This document shows positions 17,728-27,007 of a DNA stretch of 64,000 nucleotides, piece by piece; the stretch's first letter is position 1; every line of letters begins with the position of its first letter. The DNA comes from Shewanella sp. Arc9-LZ (lineage in GTDB: Bacteria > Pseudomonadota > Gammaproteobacteria > Enterobacterales > Shewanellaceae). The position numbers and the translations under genes were made by a program. The notes under the pieces were generated by a model. The model saw only the letters and a program-made list of their open reading frames with translations, did not search any database and was not told the DNA's origin. The stretch covers positions 3,286,001 through 3,350,000 of the forward strand of contig NZ_CP048031.1 in the NCBI RefSeq assembly GCF_010092445.1. The letters are read 5' to 3'.

Positions 17728-18417
17728 TTAATTAAACAGTAACGCAAATAAAGGCGCGGTTATCACCATGGCTATGCCAGTAAAAATCATGGTTAAACTT
17801 GCGACGACGCCTTCTTCTCGGCCAATTTGATTCGCTTTAGCGGCTCCTGCGCCATGGGCTGACGCGCCTAATGATATACCTCGTGCCAAGCTGCTTTTTA
17901 TGTTGGCAGCTTTAAAAAGAGGATCGCAAATGAGCATTCCCATAATACCTGTCACTAACACTAACATTGCGGTTAATTCAGGGACGCCACCAAATGCGCT
18001 TGTTGCTTCAATAGCAAAGGGAGTTGAAACCGATCTTACAATGAGGCTTTTAGATAGTTCTGCCGGCATATGAGTGAAATGGAGAATCAACCATGATGAA
18101 CCAACGCCTAAACATAACCCCACTAATACGCCTACACTTATGGTTAACGGATAACGTTTAATCAGAGCCCTTTCTCTATAAATTGGCACTGCAAAGGCAA
18201 TAGTCGCAGGCGCTAATAACGCGGGTAGCCAATGGGTAAATTGAAAATAATCGACCAATGGAATTTGAAATATCACTACAGTCAACAAAATAATAGTAGG
18301 GGCTAAAATAATGGGGGCAAACCAAATGCGTTGCTGGCGTAAATACAAGCGCTTACTAAAATAATAACCGACCAACGTGAGTAATAAACACAATACACCT
18401 AATAACGAACTATTCAT
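17728..18417 (-). CDS. lrgB: LrgB/CidB family membrane protein
   Basis: Partner of LrgA-type holin-like proteins; in some bacteria the pair affects murein hydrolase activity or exports pyruvate or glycolate-type acids. Seen: 229 residues, about seven membrane helices, with the family pattern SVSTPFAIEATSAFGGVPEL near 130-150 and SLGASAHGAGAAKANQIG near 182-200. It lies 24 bases after the lrgA gene on the same strand. The divergent LysR gene is the likely regulator. The length is normal. Confidence 0.9.
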   Translation of the reverse strand: MNSSLLGVLCLLLTLVGYYFSKRLYLRQQRIWFAPIILAPTIILLTVVIFQIPLVDYFQFTHWLPALLAPATIAFAVPIYRERALIKRYPLTISVGVLVGLCLGVGSSWLILHFTHMPAELSKSLIVRSVSTPFAIEATSAFGGVPELTAMLVLVTGIMGMLICDPLFKAANIKSSLARGISLGASAHGAGAAKANQIGREEGVVASLTMIFTGIAMVITAPLFALLFN

Positions 18418-18441
18418 TGTTACACCCCATTATATTCAATT

Positions 18442-18879
18442 TTAAACAGCACGTAAGCGCTGAGATGTAATGCTGTTTAAACGTTGCTGACGTTCAAATT
18501 TAAATAGCTTATCGACAATAAACGCCGTACCCAATAACACACTCGTACTCGCCAATAACATACATACAATCAACTCTGCACCATAGCTTTCGAGTATTGA
18601 CTGATATTTGGTAATAGCGACAACAGGAGGAATGAAAAATAATAGCAAGTCACCGATTAACCATGCTGAACCTTGGTTGACAATTTTTTCAGGCACCCAA
18701 TGGCAAGACAATAAGATGAATAGAACACCTAACCCTATAACACTTCCTGGAATAATCGAATGAACACAGAGAGCTGCCCACTGGCATAACCATGCAAAAA
18801 AACATAGACCACCCACTTGGATGACTAAGGTTGTTTTACACTTTAAATAGGTGCGATGAGTATTCAGTAGAGATAACAT
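18442..18879 (-). CDS. lrgA: LrgA/CidA family holin-like protein
   Basis: Small inner-membrane protein of the CidA/LrgA family. Seen: 145 residues with four hydrophobic segments, the family's IPGSVIGLGVLFILL (about 40-55) and LLLFFIPPVVAI near 78-90. The length is normal for the family. It is the first gene of a two-gene operon with lrgB and divergent from a LysR regulator with a gap of about 100 bases, the usual cid/lrg arrangement outside Firmicutes. Confidence 0.88.
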   Translation of the reverse strand: MLSLLNTHRTYLKCKTTLVIQVGGLCFFAWLCQWAALCVHSIIPGSVIGLGVLFILLSCHWVPEKIVNQGSAWLIGDLLLFFIPPVVAITKYQSILESYGAELIVCMLLASTSVLLGTAFIVDKLFKFERQQRLNSITSQRLRAV

Positions 18880-18985
18880 TTGATTTCACACAATGGTTAT
18901 TTAGTTGATATGCGGAGTTTACCCTTGCTTAATTGATAAAAAAAATGAATATTAATGATTGACTACATCACTTCTGGTTATGTTA

Positions 18986-19897
18986 ATGGATCTTAAAACA
19001 CTGCACTATTTCATAGAGGTTGTTAATGCTGGCGGTTTCGCTAAAGCATGTCACACAGCATTTGTGACTCAACCTGCCCTCTCAAAAGCAATACGCTTAC
19101 TGGAAGAAGAGCTTGATATGATATTGCTAGAACGCGGAAAGCGTGGCTCGCAAATCAGGCTAACTGAAGCAGGGAAAGTAGTTTATCGCCATGCCTCAAA
19201 GTTAATGGAAGCCCGTCAACTGATGATGGCTGAACTGGATTGTTTACGTAATTTAAGTGGTGGTTCACTAAAATTAGGGCTAGCTCCATTAGGCAGTGCA
19301 GAGTTATTTGCCCCTGTGATAGCTCAATTTAGACAACAATATCCGAGTATTGAGCTGCAATTATTGGTGCGCGGCGGTATAGAGCAAACGGCAGCCTTAC
19401 ACAAAGATGAAATAGAACTTGCGACAGGGATTATTGATTTCGATGATGAGTTTTGTGGTATTCGTATTCGCAATGAGTCAATGGTGGTTGTATTACCCGC
19501 AGGCCATAAACTTGCGAGTAAAGAAACGTTACAGTTAAGTGAGCTTGATCAATTGGCCCAAGTGATGTTTGAGCCAGAATACGCCTTATATGAGCTAGTG
19601 CTTGAAGCTTGTGCCAAAGCGGGATTTAAACCCCAAAATATCACTCGAGTCAGTCATGCTGATTTTGGCATTGCACTAGTCGCGGCAGGCTCTGGAGTAA
19701 TGATACTGCCAAAAATTATTGCTGAACGATACCGGGTCGAAGCGGTTGTGAATGTCCCCTTAGCCAGTGAAGATTTACGCTGGGAGTTATCATTGTTTTG
19801 GCGTAAACAGAAACATCTATCATTTGCGGCTCAAGCAATGATAAAGCTTATTAAGCAGCATTTAAGTCAGCTAGAAAATAAACCTAAAAACGAGTAA
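18986..19897 (+). CDS. LysR-family regulator, probable activator of lrgAB
   Basis: Seen: an N-terminal winged helix-turn-helix (about 1-60: LKTLHYFIEVVNAGGFAKAC, then QPALSKAIRLLEEEL) and a LysR substrate-binding domain (about 88-295, from GGSLKLGLAPLGSAE). I prefer the ATG at 18986 (product begins MDLKTLHYF), because LysR proteins start within a few residues of this motif; a TTG at 18959 or ATG at 18980 would add 9 or 2 residues. It is divergent from lrgAB, matching CidR-type regulation. The inducing molecule is unknown. Confidence 0.87.
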   Translation: MDLKTLHYFIEVVNAGGFAKACHTAFVTQPALSKAIRLLEEELDMILLERGKRGSQIRLTEAGKVVYRHASKLMEARQLMMAELDCLRNLSGGSLKLGLAPLGSAELFAPVIAQFRQQYPSIELQLLVRGGIEQTAALHKDEIELATGIIDFDDEFCGIRIRNESMVVVLPAGHKLASKETLQLSELDQLAQVMFEPEYALYELVLEACAKAGFKPQNITRVSHADFGIALVAAGSGVMILPKIIAERYRVEAVVNVPLASEDLRWELSLFWRKQKHLSFAAQAMIKLIKQHLSQLENKPKNE

Positions 19898-19960
19898 AGC
19901 AGCAGCGTTACGCATAATGTTTATCGAAAGCAACTAGCCAAGATTTTATCAACCGAAGAG

Positions 19961-20446
19961 TCAAAATAATTTAGATACAATTGCACCTAAGCCGGTAGCA
20001 GAGGTTGGTGTTGCTTTAGATGGGCTGTTATCTACCGTTAACGTATAGGTCCCCACAAAGTCATCAATGTAGCCAGGGGGCATTTATGCGTAAGAAGTAA
20101 CAGTAGGTTCAACATGCAGCTCATTACTAGCAGACCAATAAGGCGATGTATGGTTAGGCATACCATTGGTTTCAATAACAATGTTCGTGCCACTGAGCAA
20201 CACATTGACGTTGTTATCATCAAACTCATAGTACGCAGTATGTAAAATGCCACTGCCTAAATCTTCTGTTCCCGTATCAGTGTCAGTATCAGTTGAAGTA
20301 TCGGTTGAACTGGTTGCATCTGCTACATCGGTGCTGTCTTCAGAACCGCCACAGCCAGTTAACCCCAAGGTTAACCCCAAGGTTAATGCTAAGGTGATGG
20401 CAAGAGTAAGCAAACTTAAAGGTGAAGAACTCATGTCATATCTCAT
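19961..20446 (-). pseudogene. YHYH-family lipoprotein gene, broken
   Basis: Seen: a lipoprotein signal with lipobox LTGC preceded by a Leu/Thr/Ala repeat (LTLALTLGLTLGLTG), a Ser/Thr/Asp linker, then a region with SGTNIVIETNGMPNHTSPYW typical of the start of YHYH-domain proteins. An in-frame TAA at 20084-20086 interrupts it. After it the same frame continues coherently (MPPGYIDDFVGTYTLTVDNS, then SKATPTSATGLGAI) and ends at a TGA at 19961, well before the YHYH core. So there are two lesions: an internal stop and a lost 3' half. Known: intact members are exported proteins of ~250-350 residues of unknown function. Confidence 0.7.
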
Positions 20447-20834
20447 AGGCGTAAATATAAGATAAAGCTTAACAATGAAATGTGTAGAAACTACGCAGAA
20501 ATTATGAATAACCAGCAGTTTTGTATATACCAATGTTAATGAGGTTAAAAAGCCCTCCAATCGCCAAATTCGATAACAATAGCATTATCGGTGTAATCAT
20601 ATATTGTTTTTCTAGCCAATTAGTCACGTCAATCAACACAGCCAGCGAGTCAATAAACAATTGAATAGAAAACTAAATATGACACATATCAACAATGAGA
20701 ATAACTTCACAAATTTAAATATCACAAAGACTTAGTATCGAGTTACTGCTCCGATCCGCTTTAACAATTGACCAAATGATAACGACATTTATTGTCATTG
20801 CTAAAGGTGTATTCTCAAACCTAAGGATACTGCA

Positions 20835-22301
20835 ATGAAAACTACCGACATCCGAATTGTTCCAGGTCTGATTTCAATTGCGATAATTATATTTCTTTGG
20901 TTCATCGTCCCCTCACCGGAAGGTGTGTCGGCCAATGCCTGGCACTTATTGGCTTTGTTTATTGGTACTATTGTCGCAATTATTGGTAAAGCGATGCCTA
21001 TTGGGGCTATTGCCATATTAGCCATTACACTCGTTGCATTAACTGGCGTAACCAATGACAAGCCAGCTGATGCCATTAAGGATGCCTTAAGTGGATTTTC
21101 AAACTCACTGATTTGGTTAATTGGTATTGCGATTATCATCTCACGCGGATTAGCTAAAACAGGTTTAGGGAACCGTATTGGCTATTACTTTATTGCTTTA
21201 TTTGGACGGAAAACCATTGGTATTGGCTATGCGTTAGCGTTATCAGAGCTGGTCATTGCACCTGTCACACCCAGTAATACGGCACGAGGCGGCGGAATTA
21301 TTCACCCTATAATGAAGTCAATTGCAGCGAGTTTGGGTTCGTCTCCAGAAGAAGGAACATCACGCAAAATAGGCCATTATCTTGCCTTAGTGAATTATCA
21401 TACCAACCCCATTACCTCGGCAATGTTCATTACCGCGACTGCACCTAACCCATTAATAGTCAAATTGATTGCTGATGCCACAGGTGCAGATATCAGTATT
21501 ACTTGGGGCACATGGGCACTGGCAGCATTATTGCCAGGTTTGCTTTGTATTGCGCTAATGCCACTGGTTATCTATGCGGTTTACCCCCCAGAAATAAAGC
21601 GCACGCCAGACGCAACAGCTTATGCTAAGTCAAAGTTGGCTGACATGGGCCCTATGACTTTTGCTGAAAAAATCATGGTGAGTGTGTTCTCGCTATTACT
21701 GATCTTATGGGCAGGAGTACCTGCCATGATATTAGGGGCGGATTTTGCGGTTGATACCACTGCAGTCGCATTTTTAGGCTTATCCATTTTGTTAATTAGC
21801 GGGGTACTGAGTTGGGAAGATGTGCTTAAAGAAAAAGCCGCTTGGGATACCGTGGTGTGGTTTTCAGCATTAGTCATGATGGCAACGTTCTTAAATAAGT
21901 TGGGATTAGTCGATTGGTTTTCTGGTGTGGTTGAAACCAATATCGCCCAAATTGGTGTCAGCTGGATGATTTCAGTGATCATATTGGTGGTGGTTTACTT
22001 TTATGCACACTACTTTTTTGCCAGCACCACTGCGCACATTACCGCCATGTTTGCAGCATTCTTCGCCGCTGGCATCGCATTAGGTGCCCCACCTTTATAC
22101 CTAGGTTTACTCCTTGCAGGCGCATCATCTTTAATGATGTCGCTCACGCATTATGCCACTGGCACCTCACCGATTATCTTTGGCTCCGGTTACGTATCAA
22201 TGGAAGACTGGTGGGTAATGGGCATTATTATGAGTGTTGTCAATTTAACCATTTGGGGTGTTGTCGGCGGACTGTGGTGGAAAGTACTTGGTTATTGGTA
22301 A
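20835..22301 (+). CDS. DASS-family anion transporter (CitT/SLC13 type)
   Basis: Inner-membrane carrier for di- or tricarboxylates. Seen: 488 residues with 12 or so membrane helices, the two family signature sites (APVTPSNTARGGG near 141-153 and FFASTTAHITAMF near 396-408) containing the SNT/STT substrate and cation contacts, and an AAWDTVVWFSALVMMA segment typical of the group. AAGGA stands about 9 bases upstream of the ATG. It stands alone; neighbours do not tell the substrate. Relatives include antiporters for citrate/succinate, 2-oxoglutarate/malate and tartrate/succinate. Confidence 0.88.
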   Translation: MKTTDIRIVPGLISIAIIIFLWFIVPSPEGVSANAWHLLALFIGTIVAIIGKAMPIGAIAILAITLVALTGVTNDKPADAIKDALSGFSNSLIWLIGIAIIISRGLAKTGLGNRIGYYFIALFGRKTIGIGYALALSELVIAPVTPSNTARGGGIIHPIMKSIAASLGSSPEEGTSRKIGHYLALVNYHTNPITSAMFITATAPNPLIVKLIADATGADISITWGTWALAALLPGLLCIALMPLVIYAVYPPEIKRTPDATAYAKSKLADMGPMTFAEKIMVSVFSLLLILWAGVPAMILGADFAVDTTAVAFLGLSILLISGVLSWEDVLKEKAAWDTVVWFSALVMMATFLNKLGLVDWFSGVVETNIAQIGVSWMISVIILVVVYFYAHYFFASTTAHITAMFAAFFAAGIALGAPPLYLGLLLAGASSLMMSLTHYATGTSPIIFGSGYVSMEDWWVMGIIMSVVNLTIWGVVGGLWWKVLGYW

Positions 22302-22381
22302 GGTTGAGATAGAAATAAAATCAGCCTGTGCTTAAGCCATATTGATAAAGCCAAAAGTTAACTAAACTCAAAATTGATTAA

Positions 22382-22423
22382 ATTAACGCTGACAAATAAC
22401 ATGAGTGATTTGTCAGCGTTAAT
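22382..22423. terminator. Long perfect hairpin between converging genes
   Basis: ATTAACGCTGACAAAT and its exact complement flank a ten-base loop. It sits between the converging DASS and MCP genes. Only short T-runs follow, so it may be a weak terminator in both directions. Confidence 0.6.
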
Positions 22424-22449
22424 CTGTAACCCTTTCACAGAACGAATAA

Positions 22450-24081
22450 CTATATTTCGGTCTTAAACTGCTTTACATTTAACTCTAAGCTTTTAGCAAG
22501 CTCTTCAAGTTGATAACTGGCCGCGGTAATTTTACCGGCTTCTTGCTGAGCCAATAATGCTGAATGAGTAATTTGAATAAAGTTTTGATTTATATCCGCA
22601 GCAACCACAGACTGTTGCTCTGCGGCTGTGGCAATTTGAATATTCATATCACTTATTTTAATTACCGATATATTGATAGCCTGTAATGATTCTCCAGCGT
22701 TTTTAGCTTGCTGAACACTACTATTGGCTTGCTCTTGACCTTCGTTCATAACAGTCACTGCTTTAACAGAACTGGCGCGCATGCTTTCAATTACAGCTTG
22801 GATTTGTCTTGTTGATTCTTGTGTACGCTGAGCAAGATTACGCACTTCATCAGCAACAACGGCAAAACCTCGGCCTTGTTCACCTGCACGTGCAGCTTCA
22901 ATGGCCGCATTTAACGCCAACAAATTAGTTTGTTCTGCAATACCTTGAATCACATCTAACACAGATCCAATTTCTTTACTGTCTTGTGATAGTAAATCAA
23001 TGATCTGTGCCGCTTCACTTACTTTAACGGCTAACGCATCAATATCAGTCTGTGTTTTAGTCACTTCAATTTGACCTGCATTAAACTCATTTGTGGCCGT
23101 TTGTGATAGTAGCGCAGCTTCGCTGGTATGGTTTGCGACTTCTGAAACGGTACTCGACATCTGGGTGATCGCTGCAGCACCATTATCGGTCGCTAATTTT
23201 TGATTATTAATGAGGTGTTCGTTTTGCTTTGCCGTTTGGTATAAATCTTTAGACGCCGCAAGTAACTTATTTGCGGCCAACATGGAATTTTGGGTTATGT
23301 CGGTCAGGTTAACGGTTAAATCCTGCACTGCACTTAATATACTCTGAGAAGAATTAACGGTTAATTTTACCGTGAGATCACCTGAAGCGATTTGTTGGAT
23401 CACACTGGCTGCATATTCCGGCTCGCCGCCAATAATATTTTTTAAGCGCTTAACAGAAGTTAACGCCACCATACACCCAATAAAGAGTGCAATGGCGGTT
23501 ACAACTAGCATCACCGACTGAAAACTGGTTGTTTGCTCACGCGCTGCTGAAACTTGTTGTTGAATCTGCGCTTCTTGATAATCAATTAACTTATTAATTC
23601 TTTTTAGCCATTCGCTATATAAAGGTGAAACGACCACTAATAGGTGCTCTGTCGCAGCATCATTACGGCTCGAATTAACCATCTGTAACAAGGTTTCAGT
23701 AGCCGCTAGCGTGGTCACTTCAATGTCTTTAATCGCTTGCAGTAAGCTTAACTCTTCATTACTGTGCTGCACGTTGGCATACATAGTATTAAGTGTTTTT
23801 GCAGCTGTGAGATAAAACTGTTTAAGACGATTAATATCATTTTGATGCTGTTGTGACAGTGAAGCATTATTGACTAATACGGCATCTCGAATTGAAATGG
23901 CTCGATCATGCACACTGCCTCTGAAATTAATCGCTTGGCGCTGTTCAACTGCTGTCTGCTCTGACAATTTGGTTAAATTATTGTCTGCGATACTTATTTT
24001 GAGTAAACCAAACAAGGTTATACCAACCATAATGACCAGTAAACTTGCAAAGCCAAAGTAAAGACGGCTTATTATTCTCAT
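22450..24081 (-). CDS. Methyl-accepting chemotaxis protein
   Basis: Chemoreceptor that signals to CheA/CheW. Seen from the preferred start (product [11 protein letters not shown]): an N-terminal membrane helix (about 7-28), a ~150-residue periplasmic helical bundle of the 4HB type with [11 protein letters not shown], a second membrane helix near 190-208, HAMP, and a long cytoplasmic coiled coil with the signalling tip [16 protein letters not shown] and [13 protein letters not shown]. The frame is open 36 codons further upstream, but those residues lack signal character, so the start at 24081 is better. No C-terminal CheR-binding pentapeptide is evident (ends NVKQFKTEI). The ligand is unknown. 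Confidence 0.92.
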   Translation of the reverse strand: MRIISRLYFGFASLLVIMVGITLFGLLKISIADNNLTKLSEQTAVEQRQAINFRGSVHDRAISIRDAVLVNNASLSQQHQNDINRLKQFYLTAAKTLNTMYANVQHSNEELSLLQAIKDIEVTTLAATETLLQMVNSSRNDAATEHLLVVVSPLYSEWLKRINKLIDYQEAQIQQQVSAAREQTTSFQSVMLVVTAIALFIGCMVALTSVKRLKNIIGGEPEYAASVIQQIASGDLTVKLTVNSSQSILSAVQDLTVNLTDITQNSMLAANKLLAASKDLYQTAKQNEHLINNQKLATDNGAAAITQMSSTVSEVANHTSEAALLSQTATNEFNAGQIEVTKTQTDIDALAVKVSEAAQIIDLLSQDSKEIGSVLDVIQGIAEQTNLLALNAAIEAARAGEQGRGFAVVADEVRNLAQRTQESTRQIQAVIESMRASSVKAVTVMNEGQEQANSSVQQAKNAGESLQAINISVIKISDMNIQIATAAEQQSVVAADINQNFIQITHSALLAQQEAGKITAASYQLEELAKSLELNVKQFKTEI

Positions 24082-24607
24082 TGTTAAGACCTTTTGTGTA
24101 ATTAAGTGTATTGGTACTTTTCGGTAAAATTTGAAGCGTAAAATTGAGTCAGTAAAATTAAAAACATGAATAACAAGCGCTAAAGACAACGGCTATCGAC
24201 AATTGACAATTGACACTTTGATTTTTAAGGTGATAACTAAAAATCAACTTCAATCATTAATGGTAATAGTATAGTTGATGCTCAACAGTTTTCGGACTCC
24301 ATGACGAATAAAGACCGGAGCATCGTTTCAATAATTTCAGCAAACCTTTTTTACGGCCTAATCTAAAGAGTGAGCGTATAAAAACCGCGAGCTCGAATGA
24401 ATAAAGCTCTGAAATCAGCAAACTCAATACGCTTAGCGATGCTCCGTAGCTCACTTTTTATTAAAGCTTTTCGATCAATGTATTTAAAGTCATCAGATTC
24501 AAATCAATCAACAAGATGTCGTAAATAGAAATACCTGTTGTCAAAATGGCAACTCGTACCGACAAACCTTTCAATCTATTATCCTTGCAACATTAAGTGA
24601 GGGTTTT
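24082..24607. other. Intergenic region with an inverted repeat
   Basis: Between the divergent MCP and mdtL genes. CGGAGCATCG (24316-24325) and its complement CGATGCTCCG (24437-24446) bound a ~130-base segment with further small dyads (GAGCT/AGCTC). It could be a small remnant of a mobile element or a large hairpin. A minus-strand 65-codon frame across it (24257-24454) has no supporting feature. Confidence 0.35.
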
Positions 24608-25858
24608 ATGACTAGATTTATACTGTGTAGCTTCGCGCTGGTTCTGCTTTATCCCACTGCAATTGACCTTTATTTAGTTGGTTTACCACAAATCGCCAAA
24701 GACTTAGGTGCAAGTGAGTCACAACTCCATATCGCTTTTTCTGTGTATTTAGCGGGTATGGCCACAACGATGGTATTTGCCGGTAAATTATCAGACGTTA
24801 TCGGCAGACGACCCATAGCAATTACTGGCGCTATTATTTTTACATTAGCTTCGTTCATGGGCAGTACAGTAGAAAACAGCCAATCTTTTTTAATCGTCCG
24901 CTTTATTCAAGGTATTGGCGCTGGCAGTTGTTACGTGGTCGCGTTTGCTATTTTACGTGACAAGCTGGACGATAAACGCAGAGCAAAAGTATTATCTATG
25001 GTCAATGGAATTACCTGCATCATGCCCGTTATCGCCCCGGTGATTGGTCATTTGATCATGCTTAGCCTTCCATGGCCAAGTCTGTTTATTACTATGGCAG
25101 CCATGGGCGGAATGGTGTGTTTAATGTCAGTATTTGTTTTAAAAGAAACCAATACTACACGCCAATCATCACGAGCTAATGTAACAACAGTCGAAACAAC
25201 TGATCCATTAACAGCCCACCCCTTCACTCAATCAACAACTCAATCAACAACTGCGACAGAATCCTTTTACCAACGATTCTTTTTAAGCCGACTACTCATT
25301 AGTGCCATTGCCGTTACAGCAATTCTTACGTTTGTAAATGTATCGCCAATGTTGATCATGAATATCATGGGCTTTAGTCGCGGCGAGTATTCAATTGCGA
25401 TGGCATTAACGGCACTTGTTAGTATGCTCACCTCATTTGCTATGCCATTGGCGTTGTCATATATCAAGCAACGTAGCTTGATGCTGGTATCTCAATTATT
25501 ATTTGTGTCTGCCGCAATCATCCTCGGGCAGACTCAACTCAGTGCCGATAGCCAATTTATCAGTCTATTTGGTCTTAGTCTTATCTGTGCAGGATTTTCA
25601 ATTGGGTTTGGTGTGGTAATGAGCCAAGCGCTTAGCCCCTATCGTTATCGAGCGGGTGTCGCCAGTTCTATGCTCGGAGTGGCTCAAATTTGCAGTTCAG
25701 CTTTGTATATTTGGCTATTAGGCTTGCTTGGTATAAGTGCATTGAATATGCTGATATTAATATTGTTAATGGGTGGCGTTATCAGCGCTGTTTTAATAGT
25801 ATTCATTCCCTCACCACTGCCGAGTATTTCCAATGAAGAAATCATTAGCACGCCTTGA
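24608..25858 (+). CDS. mdtL: Multidrug efflux MFS transporter MdtL
   Basis: Drug/H+ antiporter of the 12-helix DHA1 group. Seen: 416 residues beginning [15 protein letters not shown] and [13 protein letters not shown], the MFS loop 2-3 motif [12 protein letters not shown] (about 60-70) and [20 protein letters not shown], which match E. coli MdtL closely. A hydrophilic central loop (about 180-215) is rich in Thr. It overlaps the following yidZ-like gene by 26 bases; E. coli has the same mdtL-yidZ order. In E. coli the protein gives resistance to chloramphenicol when overproduced. Confidence 0.92.
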   Translation: MTRFILCSFALVLLYPTAIDLYLVGLPQIAKDLGASESQLHIAFSVYLAGMATTMVFAGKLSDVIGRRPIAITGAIIFTLASFMGSTVENSQSFLIVRFIQGIGAGSCYVVAFAILRDKLDDKRRAKVLSMVNGITCIMPVIAPVIGHLIMLSLPWPSLFITMAAMGGMVCLMSVFVLKETNTTRQSSRANVTTVETTDPLTAHPFTQSTTQSTTATESFYQRFFLSRLLISAIAVTAILTFVNVSPMLIMNIMGFSRGEYSIAMALTALVSMLTSFAMPLALSYIKQRSLMLVSQLLFVSAAIILGQTQLSADSQFISLFGLSLICAGFSIGFGVVMSQALSPYRYRAGVASSMLGVAQICSSALYIWLLGLLGISALNMLILILLMGGVISAVLIVFIPSPLPSISNEEIISTP

Positions 25859-26807
25859 TCTAAACTTGCTGATCACTCTGCAATTGTTATTACAAGAATT
25901 AAGCGTCACTAAAACAGCAAAAAAACTGAACGTGACGCCGTCAACGGTGAGCAAATCACTCAGCAAATTACGAGAATGGTTTGACGACCCTTTGTTTATA
26001 AAAACACCTCATGGATTTAGCCCAACGTCACTTGCCATCAGTATGGAACAAGAGCTTGCTGACTGGTTACAAGTCAGCAGTCAAATACTCGCCAAACGCG
26101 GCGATGAGATCCCTAACGGTGTGCGCTTTAATCTTGCGATGGAATCGCCATTGCTGCTGACGATGTTTAATCAGCTTACACAGCAAATATTTCAGCAGTA
26201 TCCAGACGCTAAAGTCAAAGTTCATAACTGGGACTATGATTCAATTGAAGCTATTATTCGAGGAGAAGTTGACATTGGTTTTACTGGCCGAGAGAGCCAC
26301 CCAAGATCAAAAGAATCGATTAAACTTTTACCTTACTTTATCAATTACGAAGTATTATTTACCGACCTCCCCTTAGTGTATTTACATAAAGATCACCCAG
26401 CCTTAAAAGAAGATTGGAATATTGATACTTTTGTAAAATATCCACAAATTAACATCACATGGGAAAAGTCTGAAACCTGGGCATTAGATGAAGTATTAAT
26501 AGAAATGGGCTTAAGCCGTAATATTGAATTAACCATGGCCACGTTCGAACAATCTTTGTTTATGACAGCTCAGTCTGGTCACAACATGATTACCACTGCA
26601 CCACAATATTGTCAGCACTACTGTCGTAATATACACACAGATTTAGTGTGTTTACCTATTCCGGTAGATAAAGCATTACAAGATAAATTGATGATTCCCT
26701 TCACCATGATTTGGCATAAACGAAACAATCAAAATCCAAAAATAAAATGGTTAAGAGATGCGATAAAAGCCTTATATCGAGACCTTAATAATACCCACTT
26801 GCGTTAG
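25833..26807 (+). CDS. yidZ: LysR-family regulator YidZ
   Basis: Seen: 324 residues. The winged helix-turn-helix (about 8-66) reads [14 protein letters not shown] and [20 protein letters not shown]. The effector domain includes [20 protein letters not shown] and [10 protein letters not shown], and [14 protein letters not shown] lies near the end, all close to E. coli YidZ. It starts inside the mdtL 3' end with a 26-base overlap, so the two are co-transcribed and probably translationally coupled. In E. coli YidZ has been linked to nitric oxide tolerance under anaerobic conditions; regulation of mdtL is an inference from position. Confidence 0.9.
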   Translation: MKKSLARLDLNLLITLQLLLQELSVTKTAKKLNVTPSTVSKSLSKLREWFDDPLFIKTPHGFSPTSLAISMEQELADWLQVSSQILAKRGDEIPNGVRFNLAMESPLLLTMFNQLTQQIFQQYPDAKVKVHNWDYDSIEAIIRGEVDIGFTGRESHPRSKESIKLLPYFINYEVLFTDLPLVYLHKDHPALKEDWNIDTFVKYPQINITWEKSETWALDEVLIEMGLSRNIELTMATFEQSLFMTAQSGHNMITTAPQYCQHYCRNIHTDLVCLPIPVDKALQDKLMIPFTMIWHKRNNQNPKIKWLRDAIKALYRDLNNTHLR

Positions 26808-27007
26808 TGTAGAGATACAAGTGGCATAGTTATTTTGGCCACCTAAATAGAGGTGATATTATTATCTCGTACATGACTTTAGGTGAACACATGAGATCGA
26901 TAACCTACTACTTTATAAGCGCAGATGACGGTTACAGTTGTTGAAAAATAGCTTTCATATGATTTTCACACAAAGATCAACACACACTAAAGACTAACTC
27001 ATAAAGC

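Noticed and set aside
24257..24454. A 65-codon minus-strand frame upstream of mdtL
   Set aside because: It reads across an inverted-repeat segment and has no ribosome binding site or motif.
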